Below the pieces are notes generated by a model. The model had not been told where the DNA came from and did not search any database. It worked only from the letters and a program-made list of their open reading frames with translations. Shown one piece after another: positions 34,111-43,708 of a stretch of 47,026 bases of DNA (the first letter of the stretch is position 1; the number at the start of each line of letters is the position of its first letter). Origin of the DNA: Lachnospiraceae bacterium (lineage in GTDB: Bacteria; Bacillota; Clostridia; Lachnospirales; Lachnospiraceae); NCBI GenBank assembly GCA_015056905.1, contig SVFI01000020.1:1-47026 (forward strand), read 5' to 3'. The translations under genes were made by a program, and so were the position numbers.

Positions 34111-34122
34111 CAGACGCGGGTA
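34091..34122 (-). terminator. Terminator after proS
   Basis: ACCCGCG.CTG pairs with CAG.CGCGGGT (34097-34121) with T6 following on the minus strand. Confidence 0.85.
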
Positions 34123-34143
34123 TAATTTTTATTGATATTTGTC

Positions 34144-35589
34144 TTAGTACGCTCTTCCCCAGTAAACCATCTTCTTGGCAGGTTTGCCGCAGCAAACACA
34201 TGTATCTGTAATCTGCTCCTGCTCCCATGGCATACAACGGCTCGTTACGCTGAGCTTCTCTTTGATGAGGTCTTCACACGCCTGGTCCTCACACCACATA
34301 GCTTTTACGAATCCGGATTTTTCTGTAAACAGTTTTTCGAATTCTTCCATATTGTGAGCGACATACGTATGCTCTTCTCTGTGAGCTCTTGCATTTTCAA
34401 GCATTTCTACCTGCATCTTGTCAAGAAGCTCTGCAACCTTTGTCTCGATTTCATCAAGACTGCACTCAATTTTTTCTCTTGTATCACGACGGACAAGAAC
34501 GCATTTGTTTGCCTCGATGTCCTTCGGACCGATTTCCACACGTACCGGAATTCCGCGCATTTCGCATTCAGAGAATTTCCATCCCGGACTCTTGTCCGTA
34601 TCGTCCACTTTCACGCGCAGACCTTCTTTTCCGGCTGCTGCCAGGCGGTCTTTGAGCTCGAATGCTTTGTCAAGAACACCTTCTGCCTGCTGGCGGATCG
34701 GAATAATCATAACCTGTGTCGGTGCAACCTTCGGCGGAAGCACAAGACCTGAATCATCGCCGTGTACCATAATAATGGCACCAATCAGACGAGTTGTCAT
34801 TCCCCAGGATGTCTGATGTACATACTGGAGTTTGTTGTTATTATCTGTATACTGAATACCAAACGCCTTGGCAAATCCGTCACCAAAGTTGTGGCTTGTT
34901 CCGGACTGAAGTGCTTTTCCGTCATGCATCAATGCTTCGATTGTATAAGTTGCCTCTGCACCGGCAAATTTTTCTTTGTCCGTCTTACGACCCTTGATGA
35001 CAGGCATAGCAAGCACATTTTCACAGAAATCTGCATATACGTTCAGCATCTGAACCGTTCTCTCTTCTGCATCCTCAGCTGTCGCATGCGCTGTATGACC
35101 TTCCTGCCATAAGAACTCGCGGCTGCGAAGGAACGGTCTTGTTTCCTTTTCCCAGCGAACTACAGAACACCACTGGTTGTACACCTTCGGAAGGTCACGA
35201 TAGGACTGGATTTCATTTTTATAAAAATCACAGAACAAAGTCTCTGAAGTCGGTCTGACACACATTCTCTCCTGAAGCGGCTGCAGACCACCATGTGTTA
35301 CCCACGCCACTTCCGGCGCAAATCCCTCGACATGGTCTTTTTCTTTCTGAAGAAGACTTTCCGGGATGAACATCGGAAGGTATACGTTTTCTACTCCTGT
35401 CTCTTTGAACATGGCGTCAAGCTGTTTCTGAATCAGCTCCCAGATTGCGTATCCTGCCGGTTTTAAAACCATGCACCCTTTTACGCTTGTGTAGTCGATG
35501 AGTTCCGCTTTTTTTACCACGTCCGTATACCACTGGGCAAAATCCACATCCATCGCAGTAATCGCTTCAACTAATTTTTTGTCTGCCAT
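34144..35589 (-). CDS. proS: Prolyl-tRNA synthetase (archaeal/eukaryotic-type)
   Basis: A 481-residue class II synthetase without the bacterial editing insertion, like the short ProRS found in many Clostridia, Mycoplasma and archaea. Motif 2 lies around '[25 protein letters not shown]' (split) and motif 3 near '[20 protein letters not shown]'. '[15 protein letters not shown]' is the substrate TXE/GTSH segment. The C-terminal zinc-like region carries Cys residues ('[10 protein letters not shown]') and ends in Tyr, as is typical. It is controlled by the T-box leader upstream. Confidence 0.95.
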   Translation of the reverse strand: MADKKLVEAITAMDVDFAQWYTDVVKKAELIDYTSVKGCMVLKPAGYAIWELIQKQLDAMFKETGVENVYLPMFIPESLLQKEKDHVEGFAPEVAWVTHGGLQPLQERMCVRPTSETLFCDFYKNEIQSYRDLPKVYNQWCSVVRWEKETRPFLRSREFLWQEGHTAHATAEDAEERTVQMLNVYADFCENVLAMPVIKGRKTDKEKFAGAEATYTIEALMHDGKALQSGTSHNFGDGFAKAFGIQYTDNNNKLQYVHQTSWGMTTRLIGAIIMVHGDDSGLVLPPKVAPTQVMIIPIRQQAEGVLDKAFELKDRLAAAGKEGLRVKVDDTDKSPGWKFSECEMRGIPVRVEIGPKDIEANKCVLVRRDTREKIECSLDEIETKVAELLDKMQVEMLENARAHREEHTYVAHNMEEFEKLFTEKSGFVKAMWCEDQACEDLIKEKLSVTSRCMPWEQEQITDTCVCCGKPAKKMVYWGRAY

Positions 35590-35644
35590 TTTGTTTCTCC
35601 TCTTTTCCTCGTAAATATTCTTCTAAATAAAATGCAACATATAA

Positions 35645-35883
35645 AAAAGGATGATCACGCCTTCCCATCCCAAAGGGACCGAAATATCGGCGGTACCACC
35701 CTAATTAGTGTCGATACACTCTCTCATACACCGTTAACGCCGGCGCTACGCTGTATTTTCATACAGAGCTCCAAGGTAGGTTCTGCTGCTTCCCCGTAAG
35801 AGTCTCCCAGCTATGACTCTCTCTCTGGAACGGTTTCACAATGTACTAATCCTTTTCATCGCTGAATTTATATGCTTAACTCT
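35645..35883 (-). promoter_or_regulatory. Proline T-box riboswitch of proS
   Basis: The minus strand contains the T-box AGGGTGGTACCGCC (35689-35702), which pairs with uncharged tRNA. A downstream terminator stem starts GGATG and ends CATCC plus T6 near 35645-35672. The long stem I upstream ends in GAACCTACC, giving specifier codon CCU (35778-35780, proline). Uncharged tRNA-Pro would favour the antiterminator and turn proS on. Confidence 0.92.
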
Positions 35884-35889
35884 TTTCTG

Positions 35890-35918
35890 ATTGTAGAAAA
35901 GGTTTTGTTTTTTGTCAA
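35890..35918 (-). promoter_or_regulatory. Promoter of the T-box/proS transcript
   Basis: Minus strand TTGACA (35913-35918), 17 bases, TACAAT (35890-35895); transcription would start about 35883. The -35 is 4 bases past the stop of the MFS gene. Confidence 0.85.
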
Positions 35919-35921
35919 GAT

Positions 35922-37079
35922 TTATCTGTGCTGCCGGTTCAGATTTTCTGTAAAAAGAATCATCAAAACTAAAAATATAAGTAAATATCCGGCATAAAGT
36001 CCGAAAGAAACACCATTGGCGATCCAACCGAAAATCGTCGGCATAATGGTCAGACCAATGTAGGCAAAGCCCATCTGCACTCCCATAATTGCCTGTGAAT
36101 TCTCTGTACCGAAATGCGTAGGAGTTGCATGAAGCATACTCGGATAAATTGGCGCACAGCCCATACCTATCAGTATCAATCCGATAAGCACACACATTGG
36201 TTCGCGGGAAACCAGCAACAAAATCACACCTGCGAAACCAATCCATAATCCGAGACGCGTCATATTTTTGTCTCCGAGCTTATCAGAAATAAATCCGGAT
36301 AAAAATCTTCCGATGGTAATTCCCATATAAAACAGCGCAGCCCATTTCGCCGCTCTCTCCACATCAATACCGCAATAAAGAGTCATGTAGCTACTCGCCC
36401 AAAGCCCGGCAGTTGTCTCAAAAGAACAGTAGCAAAAGAGGCTTGCCAACGCACTTTTGGCCCCCTTCATACGCAAAACTTCCCGAACCGAAAGAATTTT
36501 AATGTTGCCTTTATCGTCCCTCTGCATCTTGTCGCTCCCCTTCCATATCGGAAGAGAAACAAAGAGCGTAACACTTAAAATCGCCTGAAGAATTCCTATG
36601 ATAAGATACCCGCTTGGCCAACGCATACCGTTTGAGAGACAAAATCCCATGATATACGGACCCGCGGTCGCACCGACGCCCCAAAAACAGTGCAGCCAGC
36701 TCATATGCTTTGATTTGTAATGCAACGCCACAAAGTTATTGAGTGCTGCATCCACACATCCTGCACCGAAACCATACGGTAGTGCCCACAGACAAAGCAT
36801 CCCGAAAGAGTTGCTTCCTGCAAACCCGAAAAGTCCGATTGCGGTCAACGCCACACTGATTGCGGTCATAAGTCCGGTTCCGAATTTAGCCAGCACGCGA
36901 TTGATGTTCATACTCGAAACAATCGTACAAGCGCAGATAATCGTCGACACAATTCCCGCATAAGAAACCGGTACATTCATTTCCGGATACATCGTCGGCC
37001 ACGCAGAACCCAAAACAGAATCCGGAAGGCCGAGCGAGATAAATGCAATATAAATAATCACCAGTAATATAGAATACAT
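35922..37079 (-). CDS. MFS transporter (FucP/sugar-permease-like)
   Basis: A 385-residue permease with about twelve helices. It starts 'MYSILLVIIYIAFISLGLPD' and continues with 'SVLGSAWPTMYPEMNVPVSY', which is the fucose/glucose permease-like (FucP/YfkF) pattern of substrate entry. The central loop 'WKGSDKMQRDDKGNIKI' divides two halves. Its substrate is unknown. It is 24 bases after the D,D-carboxypeptidase stop and is the last gene of that unit. Confidence 0.82.
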   Translation of the reverse strand: MYSILLVIIYIAFISLGLPDSVLGSAWPTMYPEMNVPVSYAGIVSTIICACTIVSSMNINRVLAKFGTGLMTAISVALTAIGLFGFAGSNSFGMLCLWALPYGFGAGCVDAALNNFVALHYKSKHMSWLHCFWGVGATAGPYIMGFCLSNGMRWPSGYLIIGILQAILSVTLFVSLPIWKGSDKMQRDDKGNIKILSVREVLRMKGAKSALASLFCYCSFETTAGLWASSYMTLYCGIDVERAAKWAALFYMGITIGRFLSGFISDKLGDKNMTRLGLWIGFAGVILLLVSREPMCVLIGLILIGMGCAPIYPSMLHATPTHFGTENSQAIMGVQMGFAYIGLTIMPTIFGWIANGVSFGLYAGYLLIFLVLMILFTENLNRQHR

Positions 37080-37103
37080 ATCCGTTTCTCCAATTTATTT
37101 CTT

Positions 37104-38351
37104 TTATTCCGATACGGATGCGTCTGCTTCACTTTGTGGCAGGAAAGTTTTATAAATTTCTACGTGATCATAAATACATCTCCAACTGCTCGTAGAATCC
37201 GCTGTCACACAAATATACTCGTTTTCACTACCGTCAAGTGCACAACTCGCTGCGCAGCTTCCCGACTCCACAACATAACCTGTTTTGCCTGCAAGCACAA
37301 ATCCGCCTGCATCCTTGTCCTCAATACGACGTAAAAACCAGTTAGAGATAAGCAACCCTTCCGGATGCTGCTCCGTGAAAGATGTCGTATATTTCTTAGT
37401 CGACAAAACCTCCCGACAAAGCGGATTGTCCAGTGCCGCCTGCAAAATCATTGCCATATCGTAAACACTGCAATAGTGATTTTCATCGTAAAGACCGACA
37501 CAGTTCGTAAAATGTGCAGTTGAAGAAAGTCCGAGCTGCTCCAGCTTATCGTTCATCATCTCTACAAACGCTTCCTGTGAACCTGCCACATACTCTGCAA
37601 GGCCGACCGCCGCATCACCTCCGGACGGAAGAACCGTTCCGTAAAACAAATCCTGTACGGTAACAACTTCTCCGACTTCCCAGCCAACAACGCTACAGTC
37701 GTTCTTATAACTGTAATCCGTAATTTCCTGTGTGATGGTAAACGTATCATTTAAATCCGTCACATGCTCCGCTGCCACGAGAACCGTAAGCACCTTTGTC
37801 ATGGAAGCAGGATTGATCATCGTTTTTGGATTTCTCTGCGCTATAATCTCCCCTGTCTGTGTGTCTACCAAAATGGCGTAAGAGCTGACAACCTCTCCTC
37901 CGATTGCCGCAGTACTGTCTGTTGACGTCGCATGATATCCTCCTGTCGGTGGTTGCGATACCGATGCACTTTCGCCGATGCCTTCTCCCGAATTCTCTGT
38001 GGGCTCATTTGCTAAGGTCTGTCCCTGTTCTTCACCTGTTTCCGTATTGGTCACAGAATCCGAAAGCGCCTGCTTTTCCGCCTCCAAATCACCTTGTCCC
38101 GGCGTATAAACTTTCGCCGGTTCGTATTCTACCTTTTCCGGTTCTTTACCCGTAAGCGCAAGCTTACCGAATATCAAGACAAGCACAATCGCAATACACG
38201 GAACCGTCACCTTCATAATACGGCGGATTTTTTTCTGGCGTTCTTTCATTCGTCGCATCTCCATACGACGGCGGCGACGCTCTAACCTGCGCTGTTCCTC
38301 ATAAGCTTCCATTTCATCATCTTGTAATTCATCCAAATTGAATTCGTTCAT
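37104..38351 (-). CDS. Membrane-anchored D-alanyl-D-alanine carboxypeptidase-like protein (S11)
   Basis: A 415-residue type II membrane protein. A very Arg-rich cytoplasmic N-terminus (about 1-46) precedes one helix (about 48-66) and a low-complexity linker. The S11 peptidase domain (about 155-410) follows. The nucleophile Ser183 is in SMTK (183-186) and KTG is at 356-358. The second motif, normally SxN, reads SGG (243-245), so the Asn is missing. It would trim the stem peptide's terminal D-Ala outside the membrane. Two unknown membrane proteins precede it. Confidence 0.85.
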   Translation of the reverse strand: MNEFNLDELQDDEMEAYEEQRRLERRRRRMEMRRMKERQKKIRRIMKVTVPCIAIVLVLIFGKLALTGKEPEKVEYEPAKVYTPGQGDLEAEKQALSDSVTNTETGEEQGQTLANEPTENSGEGIGESASVSQPPTGGYHATSTDSTAAIGGEVVSSYAILVDTQTGEIIAQRNPKTMINPASMTKVLTVLVAAEHVTDLNDTFTITQEITDYSYKNDCSVVGWEVGEVVTVQDLFYGTVLPSGGDAAVGLAEYVAGSQEAFVEMMNDKLEQLGLSSTAHFTNCVGLYDENHYCSVYDMAMILQAALDNPLCREVLSTKKYTTSFTEQHPEGLLISNWFLRRIEDKDAGGFVLAGKTGYVVESGSCAASCALDGSENEYICVTADSTSSWRCIYDHVEIYKTFLPQSEADASVSE

Positions 38352-38369
38352 TTTATAACCCTTTTACAA

Positions 38370-39455
38370 TTAATTTTTTCTGTATTTTATTTCCAGGAAA
38401 GCATCAAAATCAGTCAACAGTAAGCGATGAATCTCTTCGTCTATCCCGATGACAACACGCGGAAATTTTTCTTCATAATACTCTAACAAAGCTCTAATTT
38501 CTCCGGCGTCTTTCATGAGAGAATATCTTGTTCCGTTTAATGTATGAAAATTGATAGACGACCTTGCTGCATCTGCACACGGACTTTCATAGACCAAAAC
38601 AATCTCCCGGTTTAATATCATATAAGGCACTTTTCCCATCAAATAAAACGTATAATTATCACCAATCCAATAATTATGCGCAATCTCTTTTGCCTTTAAA
38701 AATTCCTGATTTAACTGATATTCATCCACCCGATATTTATTAATATATTTCTTTATCTGAACACGATTTTTCCATCCAAGAGCCACATACAAACTGTATA
38801 GTCCGCATACTGATAATACGAAAAATACGAACACTTTAAACTTCATAGGCAATGTCGCCGCATCGCCAAAAGCCACATTTCCATCATCGAGCACATAAAC
38901 ATCTCTTTCATTTTCTGACAACAGCGTTGTATTTCCGTAATTCTTAATGAGAGCTTTTTCATAAAATTTCAAATGTTTTTCTGCACTCATACGCACATAT
39001 CCCGTAACTCGAATTGTGCCTATATTTCTCTTGTAATCACGGCCAAAATATATTTCTCTTGTTTTTTCCATCATTTTTTCCACTTCCGCGCTTTTATTCG
39101 GAGGTACAAAAAAGAAAAATGGATTTTCAAGATTTTCATCCAAACCTATATATCCATGAGTATAATATTCTACTACTTCGTCATCCTCATCGTACAAATC
39201 GCCGTCATAAAAGTTAACCACATGCCCAAGCACATATGGTATCTCACATGTAACCTGCTTTTTATAATAACGCGACAAATCAGTACCTGCTTTGATCTCG
39301 GTTGGTTTTACAAACAAACTAATCGGAGATGCGTACTTATCATAAGAAATAATCATACACATCCAAAAAATAGCTCCCCAAAGAATCATGCATAATATTC
39401 TGTCTACGCTCCTCACAGAACGTTGCTTGAAGATATCATAAATTTTCAGTTTCAT
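38370..39455 (-). CDS. Unknown membrane protein with two anchors
   Basis: A 361-residue protein I cannot assign. It has an N-terminal helix (about 20-38), a long extracytoplasmic domain (about 45-205) and a second helix (about 208-228). A cytoplasmic tail of about 130 residues follows ('IKKYINKYRVDEYQLNQEF', 'LMGKVPYMILNREIVLVYES'). The extracellular part is rich in Asp/Glu/Tyr ('FYDGDLYDEDDEVVEYYTHG'). No catalytic motif is obvious. It overlaps the upstream membrane gene by 20 bases and lies 18 bases before the D,D-carboxypeptidase, so the group probably acts together at the wall. Confidence 0.6.
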   Translation of the reverse strand: MKLKIYDIFKQRSVRSVDRILCMILWGAIFWMCMIISYDKYASPISLFVKPTEIKAGTDLSRYYKKQVTCEIPYVLGHVVNFYDGDLYDEDDEVVEYYTHGYIGLDENLENPFFFFVPPNKSAEVEKMMEKTREIYFGRDYKRNIGTIRVTGYVRMSAEKHLKFYEKALIKNYGNTTLLSENERDVYVLDDGNVAFGDAATLPMKFKVFVFFVLSVCGLYSLYVALGWKNRVQIKKYINKYRVDEYQLNQEFLKAKEIAHNYWIGDNYTFYLMGKVPYMILNREIVLVYESPCADAARSSINFHTLNGTRYSLMKDAGEIRALLEYYEEKFPRVVIGIDEEIHRLLLTDFDAFLEIKYRKN

Positions 39456-39960
39456 CGTGTTCCTCTTTCATCGCCCGCAGTCTCGCCACCGCAATCCTAA
39501 TATTCGAAAATGCCATGAAACCTGCAACCACAAGCATAAATATGGCAGCTCCGTATACTCCGTCATCTCTCGACTTAACACCCGGCGCAAACAGCGCAAT
39601 ACAAGCAAGCTCAATAAACAAAAGTGAAAAGACAAGGCGGAGTGCCAGCGAAGCAAACACTTTAAAAATCCTTGTGATATCCAGAAGCTTCTTCGCATTT
39701 TCATTCATCTCAATATCATTTTTGTATTTTATTTCCACATAAAGCTGAAACATATTCTGTGCTGCAATAACACAGAGCACCAAAAGAGCAATAAACATAA
39801 TCGCCTGCATACCAAGTGATAATCCAAAGCCGAAATTAACCTGTATATTGTCATCCGCCCTAAAACTGCCAATGGCTACTGAGAGTCTGTTTATCATAAA
39901 AACTGCAATACCTGACGTCAATATGTATTTCAATTTATTATTTACTGAATTCATATCCAT
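39436..39960 (-). CDS. Unknown four-helix membrane protein
   Basis: A 174-residue protein with four likely helices (about 12-30, 45-66, 95-118 and 128-152), short loops and a basic/acidic C-terminus ending 'EEHDETENL'. It does not resemble a family I know. Its 3' end overlaps the next unknown gene by 20 bases. AGGAAAGG lies close before the ATG; a second ATG two codons later is an alternative start. It leads the four-gene unit. Confidence 0.6.
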   Translation of the reverse strand: MDMNSVNNKLKYILTSGIAVFMINRLSVAIGSFRADDNIQVNFGFGLSLGMQAIMFIALLVLCVIAAQNMFQLYVEIKYKNDIEMNENAKKLLDITRIFKVFASLALRLVFSLLFIELACIALFAPGVKSRDDGVYGAAIFMLVVAGFMAFSNIRIAVARLRAMKEEHDETENL

Positions 39961-39993
39961 TTTCCTTTCCTGAAGATAAAACCACCATGTATC

Positions 39994-40022
39994 ATTTTAT
40001 AGGTTATGGGAGGTAAAAGCAA
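39994..40022 (-). promoter_or_regulatory. Promoter of the membrane protein / carboxypeptidase / MFS unit
   Basis: Minus strand TTGCTT (40017-40022), 17 bases, TAAAAT (39994-39999), about 35 bases upstream of the first start codon. Confidence 0.5.
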
Positions 40023-40034
40023 TATTTTCCCGCA

Positions 40035-40064
40035 CAAAAAAGACCACGGAAAATTCCGTGGTCT
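40035..40064 (-). terminator. Terminator after the DUF1846 gene
   Basis: A perfect stem GACCACGGAA/TTCCGTGGTC with T6 on the minus strand. Confidence 0.88.
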
Positions 40065-40085
40065 GTCTTCTCACTTTAAATTTAC

Positions 40086-41570
40086 TTAGAAATACAGCTC
40101 CTTGCTCGGATAAACCGGCTCACAAGTAACCCGAAGTCCCAACTGGCGAAGCATATCCTCATCACCGGCCTGCAACATCTGTGTTGAATGGAACTCACAG
40201 TCACGGAGCTGAGAAAGTGCTCGCATCGCTCTTGCCGTCAAAGTATTCGTCGCGCCCGAAATTGAAAGAGCCGTCAACACATCATCCAAATTCAAAAGCG
40301 TACTGTGACTGTTTAAAATCTTAGTCTTTAATTCTGCAATCGGCTCTAAAATAATCGGACTAAGGAGTGTCAGGTCATCATCAATATTGGTCAATGCCTT
40401 AATCGCATTTAACACAACGGATGAACTTGCACTCATAAGTTCACTCGCTTTTCCTGTCACAATTCTGTCATCCGGAAGCTGGATTGCTGCCGAAGGCATT
40501 CCTGAAACTTCCGCTTTGTCAAGCGCTGCCTGCACGACATCACGGATATCCGGGGTGATATTGAGCTGACGCATGATAAGCTTAATTTTATCTACTGCAT
40601 CTTTTTCACCCTTACCCTGACGGTGCGCGCATTTCGCTGCAAAAAAGCGGCGGATAATCTCCTGACAACTCGCATCCCTAACTGCCTCATCATCAACGAT
40701 TGCATAACCTGCCATGTTTACACCCATATCTGTCGGGCTCTTATAATCAAACGCACCGTTACTGATGCGCGCCAATGTGCTCTTTACAATCGGAAAAGCT
40801 TCCACATCGCGGTTATAATTTACGGTTGTCTCCCCGTATGCTTCCAAATGGAACGGGTCGATCATGTTCACATCATTTAAGTCTGCCGTCGCTGCCTCAT
40901 ACGCAAGATTCACCGGGTGCTTTAACGGAATATTCCAAATCGGGAATGTCTCGAATTTCGCATATCCCGCCGGAATACCACGTACCGTTTCATGATAAAC
41001 CTGAGAAAGACAGGTTGCTAACTTCCCGCTTCCAGGTCCCGGTGCCGTCACAACAACAAGCGGTTTCGTTGTCTCAATATACGGGTTGGCTCCGAAGCCT
41101 TCGTCGCTACAAATAAAGTCGATTTCTGTCGGATAACCCTTAATCGGTTTATGCACGTAATTTTTCACGCCGCGCATCGTGAGCTTGGACATAAATGCAT
41201 CCGCTGACGCCTGTCCCGCATATTTCGTAATGACCACACTGTTGACCTCAATACCGAGACGTGTAATATTATCAATCAGACGCAGAACATCCATATCATA
41301 CGTGATACCAAGGTCCGCACGCATCTTCGTCTTCTCAATATCGCCCGCGGAAATGACAAAAATAATCTCTGCCTGTTCTTTTAATTCATATAAAAGCTTG
41401 ATTTTGGCATTGACATCAAAACCAGGAAGCACACGTGCTGCATGGTAATCATCGAACAGCTTTCCGCCGAATTCCAGATAAAGCTTACCGTTTGCCTGCT
41501 GAATTCTCTCCAGAATGTGCTCTTTCTGTTTTTTCATGTACAAGTCATTGTCAAATCCGTTTCTGTCCAT
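40086..41570 (-). CDS. DUF1846 family protein
   Basis: A 494-residue cytoplasmic protein of DUF1846, widespread in Firmicutes. The start at 41570 follows AAAGGAAC. A P-loop-like 'VVTAPGPGSGKLATCLSQVY' (about 165-184) suggests nucleotide binding. Other conserved parts are 'NGKLYLEFGGKLFDDYHAAR' near the start and 'EAYGETTVNYNRDVEAFP'. Structures are known for the family but a biochemical role is not established. It is transcribed alone, ending at the terminator. Confidence 0.88.
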   Translation of the reverse strand: MDRNGFDNDLYMKKQKEHILERIQQANGKLYLEFGGKLFDDYHAARVLPGFDVNAKIKLLYELKEQAEIIFVISAGDIEKTKMRADLGITYDMDVLRLIDNITRLGIEVNSVVITKYAGQASADAFMSKLTMRGVKNYVHKPIKGYPTEIDFICSDEGFGANPYIETTKPLVVVTAPGPGSGKLATCLSQVYHETVRGIPAGYAKFETFPIWNIPLKHPVNLAYEAATADLNDVNMIDPFHLEAYGETTVNYNRDVEAFPIVKSTLARISNGAFDYKSPTDMGVNMAGYAIVDDEAVRDASCQEIIRRFFAAKCAHRQGKGEKDAVDKIKLIMRQLNITPDIRDVVQAALDKAEVSGMPSAAIQLPDDRIVTGKASELMSASSSVVLNAIKALTNIDDDLTLLSPIILEPIAELKTKILNSHSTLLNLDDVLTALSISGATNTLTARAMRALSQLRDCEFHSTQMLQAGDEDMLRQLGLRVTCEPVYPSKELYF

Positions 41571-41702
41571 GCACTTGTTCCTTTCTTTTCTCTGCTTTTG
41601 CGTCAAAAATATAATAAAAAATACTACAATAGATTACCACTTTAAGGCTTTTTTTTCAAGGGCTCGCGCCTCTCTTTTCTATGGAATTTTATAACAAAAA
41701 CA

Positions 41703-42668
41703 TTATTTCAAAGATGCATAATATGCTCTTTTCTCCTCGTACATTATTCCGTCTGCCTCAGCAATGAGCGCATCCATATCCGACGCAGATTCCTTCCACA
41801 CGACACCAAGTGACATCATCGCACGATTTTTCTCCATGTCCGCGCGAAGTGATTCCACTTTGGCAAGAAATGTCTGACGATCGATATCTTTACATAAAAC
41901 CAAAAATTCATCACCGCCGACACGGAAAATATCTTTCTTCCGGAAATTGTTCTTCAAACTTTCACTTGCACGCATAATCAGTTCATCGCCCGCCTGATGT
42001 CCCTGCATATCGTTAATCTTTTTAAGGCCGAGCACATCGCAATATACAACGCCGACATTACTTATCTTCTTTGAATACTCTATGTAATCATTGAGGGCAT
42101 GACGATTCTGCACACCGCTGAGTGAATCTTCAAAACTGAGTTTCTCAAGCTGCTGCATAAGTCTCTGTTTCTCCAAAAGGGACACAATGAAATGTCCGAC
42201 AATCTCCGCAAAATAGGTTACATTTTCCATAACCTCCGGCGGAGGGTTATCCACACCGTAAAAACCTATAATGCGTCCTTCCAGCTCAAGCGGATTGGCA
42301 ATCAGCGAATGAATATTCTGCGGTTTCAGATATTCGTATGTAAGCGGCTCACTTGTCTTAATCTCCTCAATCTCATCAATAATGATACTTGTCCGCTCTT
42401 CAAACGCACGATACCACCATTCCACAGCCTCATAAGGAACATTCTGTAAGTTGTCCTTCTGCGGTGTCACGCCCTCGGCACACCACTCAAAAGTATTATC
42501 AACACTACAGCCCTTTTCACCCTCAAAAATATAAATTCGCTCGCAATGCGATTTCTCCCCCATATGAGCCAAAAATAGTTCAATCGCATGCGTCGCATCT
42601 CTTTCACGCAACGCGACCCGTAATCCTTCATTAATTACTTTTGCCGTAATAAATTTCTTTTTCCCCAT
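41703..42668 (-). CDS. GAF-GGDEF diguanylate cyclase
   Basis: A 321-residue soluble protein. The N-terminal half (about 15-150) is GAF-like. The C-terminal GGDEF domain starts 'LSFEDSLSGVQNRHALND'. The active-site motif is 'VGGDEFLVL', with 'DVLGLKKINDMQGHQAGDELI' for metal and GTP binding. It should make c-di-GMP. The residues before the motif read RKKDIFRV, one short of the usual RxxD I-site spacing, so product inhibition may be absent. The start at 42668 has AGGAGG at 7 bases; GTG at 42674 is less likely. No EAL domain is seen. Confidence 0.9.
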   Translation of the reverse strand: MGKKKFITAKVINEGLRVALRERDATHAIELFLAHMGEKSHCERIYIFEGEKGCSVDNTFEWCAEGVTPQKDNLQNVPYEAVEWWYRAFEERTSIIIDEIEEIKTSEPLTYEYLKPQNIHSLIANPLELEGRIIGFYGVDNPPPEVMENVTYFAEIVGHFIVSLLEKQRLMQQLEKLSFEDSLSGVQNRHALNDYIEYSKKISNVGVVYCDVLGLKKINDMQGHQAGDELIMRASESLKNNFRKKDIFRVGGDEFLVLCKDIDRQTFLAKVESLRADMEKNRAMMSLGVVWKESASDMDALIAEADGIMYEEKRAYYASLK

Positions 42669-42826
42669 ATGCACACCTCCTACTTATTGCAATGAAATTC
42701 CCGGTAATGATAAGGAAGTTTGTGTTTCAAATTTTATGATAGCTAATTATAACATACACAAAAGCAATTTTAAAGAAAATTTCGATAATCATTACTGATT
42801 TCATTCATAGAATTCTAACACTTGTC

Positions 42827-42855
42827 TTGAAAAAGAAACTATTTCTTTATACAAT
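42827..42855 (+). promoter_or_regulatory. Promoter of upp
   Basis: Plus strand TTGAAA (42827-42832), 17 bases, TACAAT (42850-42855), 29 bases upstream of the start codon. Confidence 0.75.
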
Positions 42856-42884
42856 AGAAAAAAACAAAAGAAAGGAAGCTCCAT

Positions 42885-43526
42885 ATGTCAAACGAAAACA
42901 AAAATATTATGATTTGCGATCATCCGCTGATCAAGCACAAAATTACAATGCTTCGCAACAAAGAAACCGGTACAAACGAGTTTCGTTCCATTGTGGAAGA
43001 AATCGCCATGCTGATTGGTTATGAAGCGTTGAGAGATTTGGAACTGGACTATATTGATGTAGAAACGCCGATTGAAACAGCCAGTTGCCCGGTCATCGCC
43101 GGCAAAAAACAGGCAATTGTCCCTATTCTTCGTGCAGGCCTCGGAATGGTAGGCGGACTGCTGAAGCTGATGCCTACGGCAAAGGTCGGACACATCGGTC
43201 TGTATCGCGACGAAGAAACTTTCGAGCCACAGGAATATTACTGCAAGCTTCCTTCTTCCATAGAACAGAGAAAGATTTTTGTTGTAGACCCGATGCTCGC
43301 AACCGGCGGTTCTGCCATCGCAGCGATTGATTTTATTAAAAAATACGGCGGAAAAGATATCACATTCCTCTGTGTCATCGCTGCACCTGTAGGTCTTGAG
43401 AAACTTGCCGAGGCGCATCCGGATGTTAAAATTTATGTCGGAAATCTCGACAAAGGCTTAAACGAAAAAGCCTATATTGTCCCGGGTCTCGGCGACGCCG
43501 GCGACCGTATTTTCGGTACGAAGTAG
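42885..43526 (+). CDS. upp: Uracil phosphoribosyltransferase
   Basis: A 213-residue salvage enzyme that makes UMP from uracil and PRPP. Conserved elements are '[20 protein letters not shown]', '[18 protein letters not shown]', the PRPP loop '[12 protein letters not shown]' and the C-terminal '[17 protein letters not shown]'. It is the only plus-strand gene in the window. AAAGGAAG precedes the start. It converges on uraA, the uracil permease, with a long palindrome between the two stops, so uracil uptake and use lie side by side. Confidence 0.97.
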   Translation: MSNENKNIMICDHPLIKHKITMLRNKETGTNEFRSIVEEIAMLIGYEALRDLELDYIDVETPIETASCPVIAGKKQAIVPILRAGLGMVGGLLKLMPTAKVGHIGLYRDEETFEPQEYYCKLPSSIEQRKIFVVDPMLATGGSAIAAIDFIKKYGGKDITFLCVIAAPVGLEKLAEAHPDVKIYVGNLDKGLNEKAYIVPGLGDAGDRIFGTK

Positions 43527-43541
43527 ATAACGATGAAGTAC

Positions 43542-43695
43542 AGCCGAAGCTAAGTTGGGCGCGAAGCCTTGTGAGCACTCTTAGAATTAGTTAAAGCCGC
43601 GTTTGGTGTTTTTTATCCTGTTTCAGACACAAATTTCGGCTTTTAGTAATTCTTAGAATGCGTAAGTAGGTTTCGCGCCCAACTTAGCTTCGGCT
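43542..43695. repeat. Long imperfect palindrome between convergent upp and uraA
   Basis: Arms of 58-59 bases (43542-43599 and 43637-43695) flank a 37-base loop. The outermost 24 bases (AGCCGAAGCTAAGTTGGG then CGCGAA) match perfectly, then a variable bulge, then a second matching block ending AAAGCCG/CGGCTTT. A-G-like extensions outside the arms may add a few pairs. It carries no T-run, so it is not a standard terminator. A small non-autonomous mobile repeat or a structured RNA are possible. Confidence 0.8.
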
Positions 43696-43708
43696 ATGCT
43701 TTGACATT

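Noticed and set aside
34038..34143. Phosphotransacetylase gene upstream of ackA
   Set aside because: The space holds only a terminator and a candidate promoter; pta must be elsewhere.
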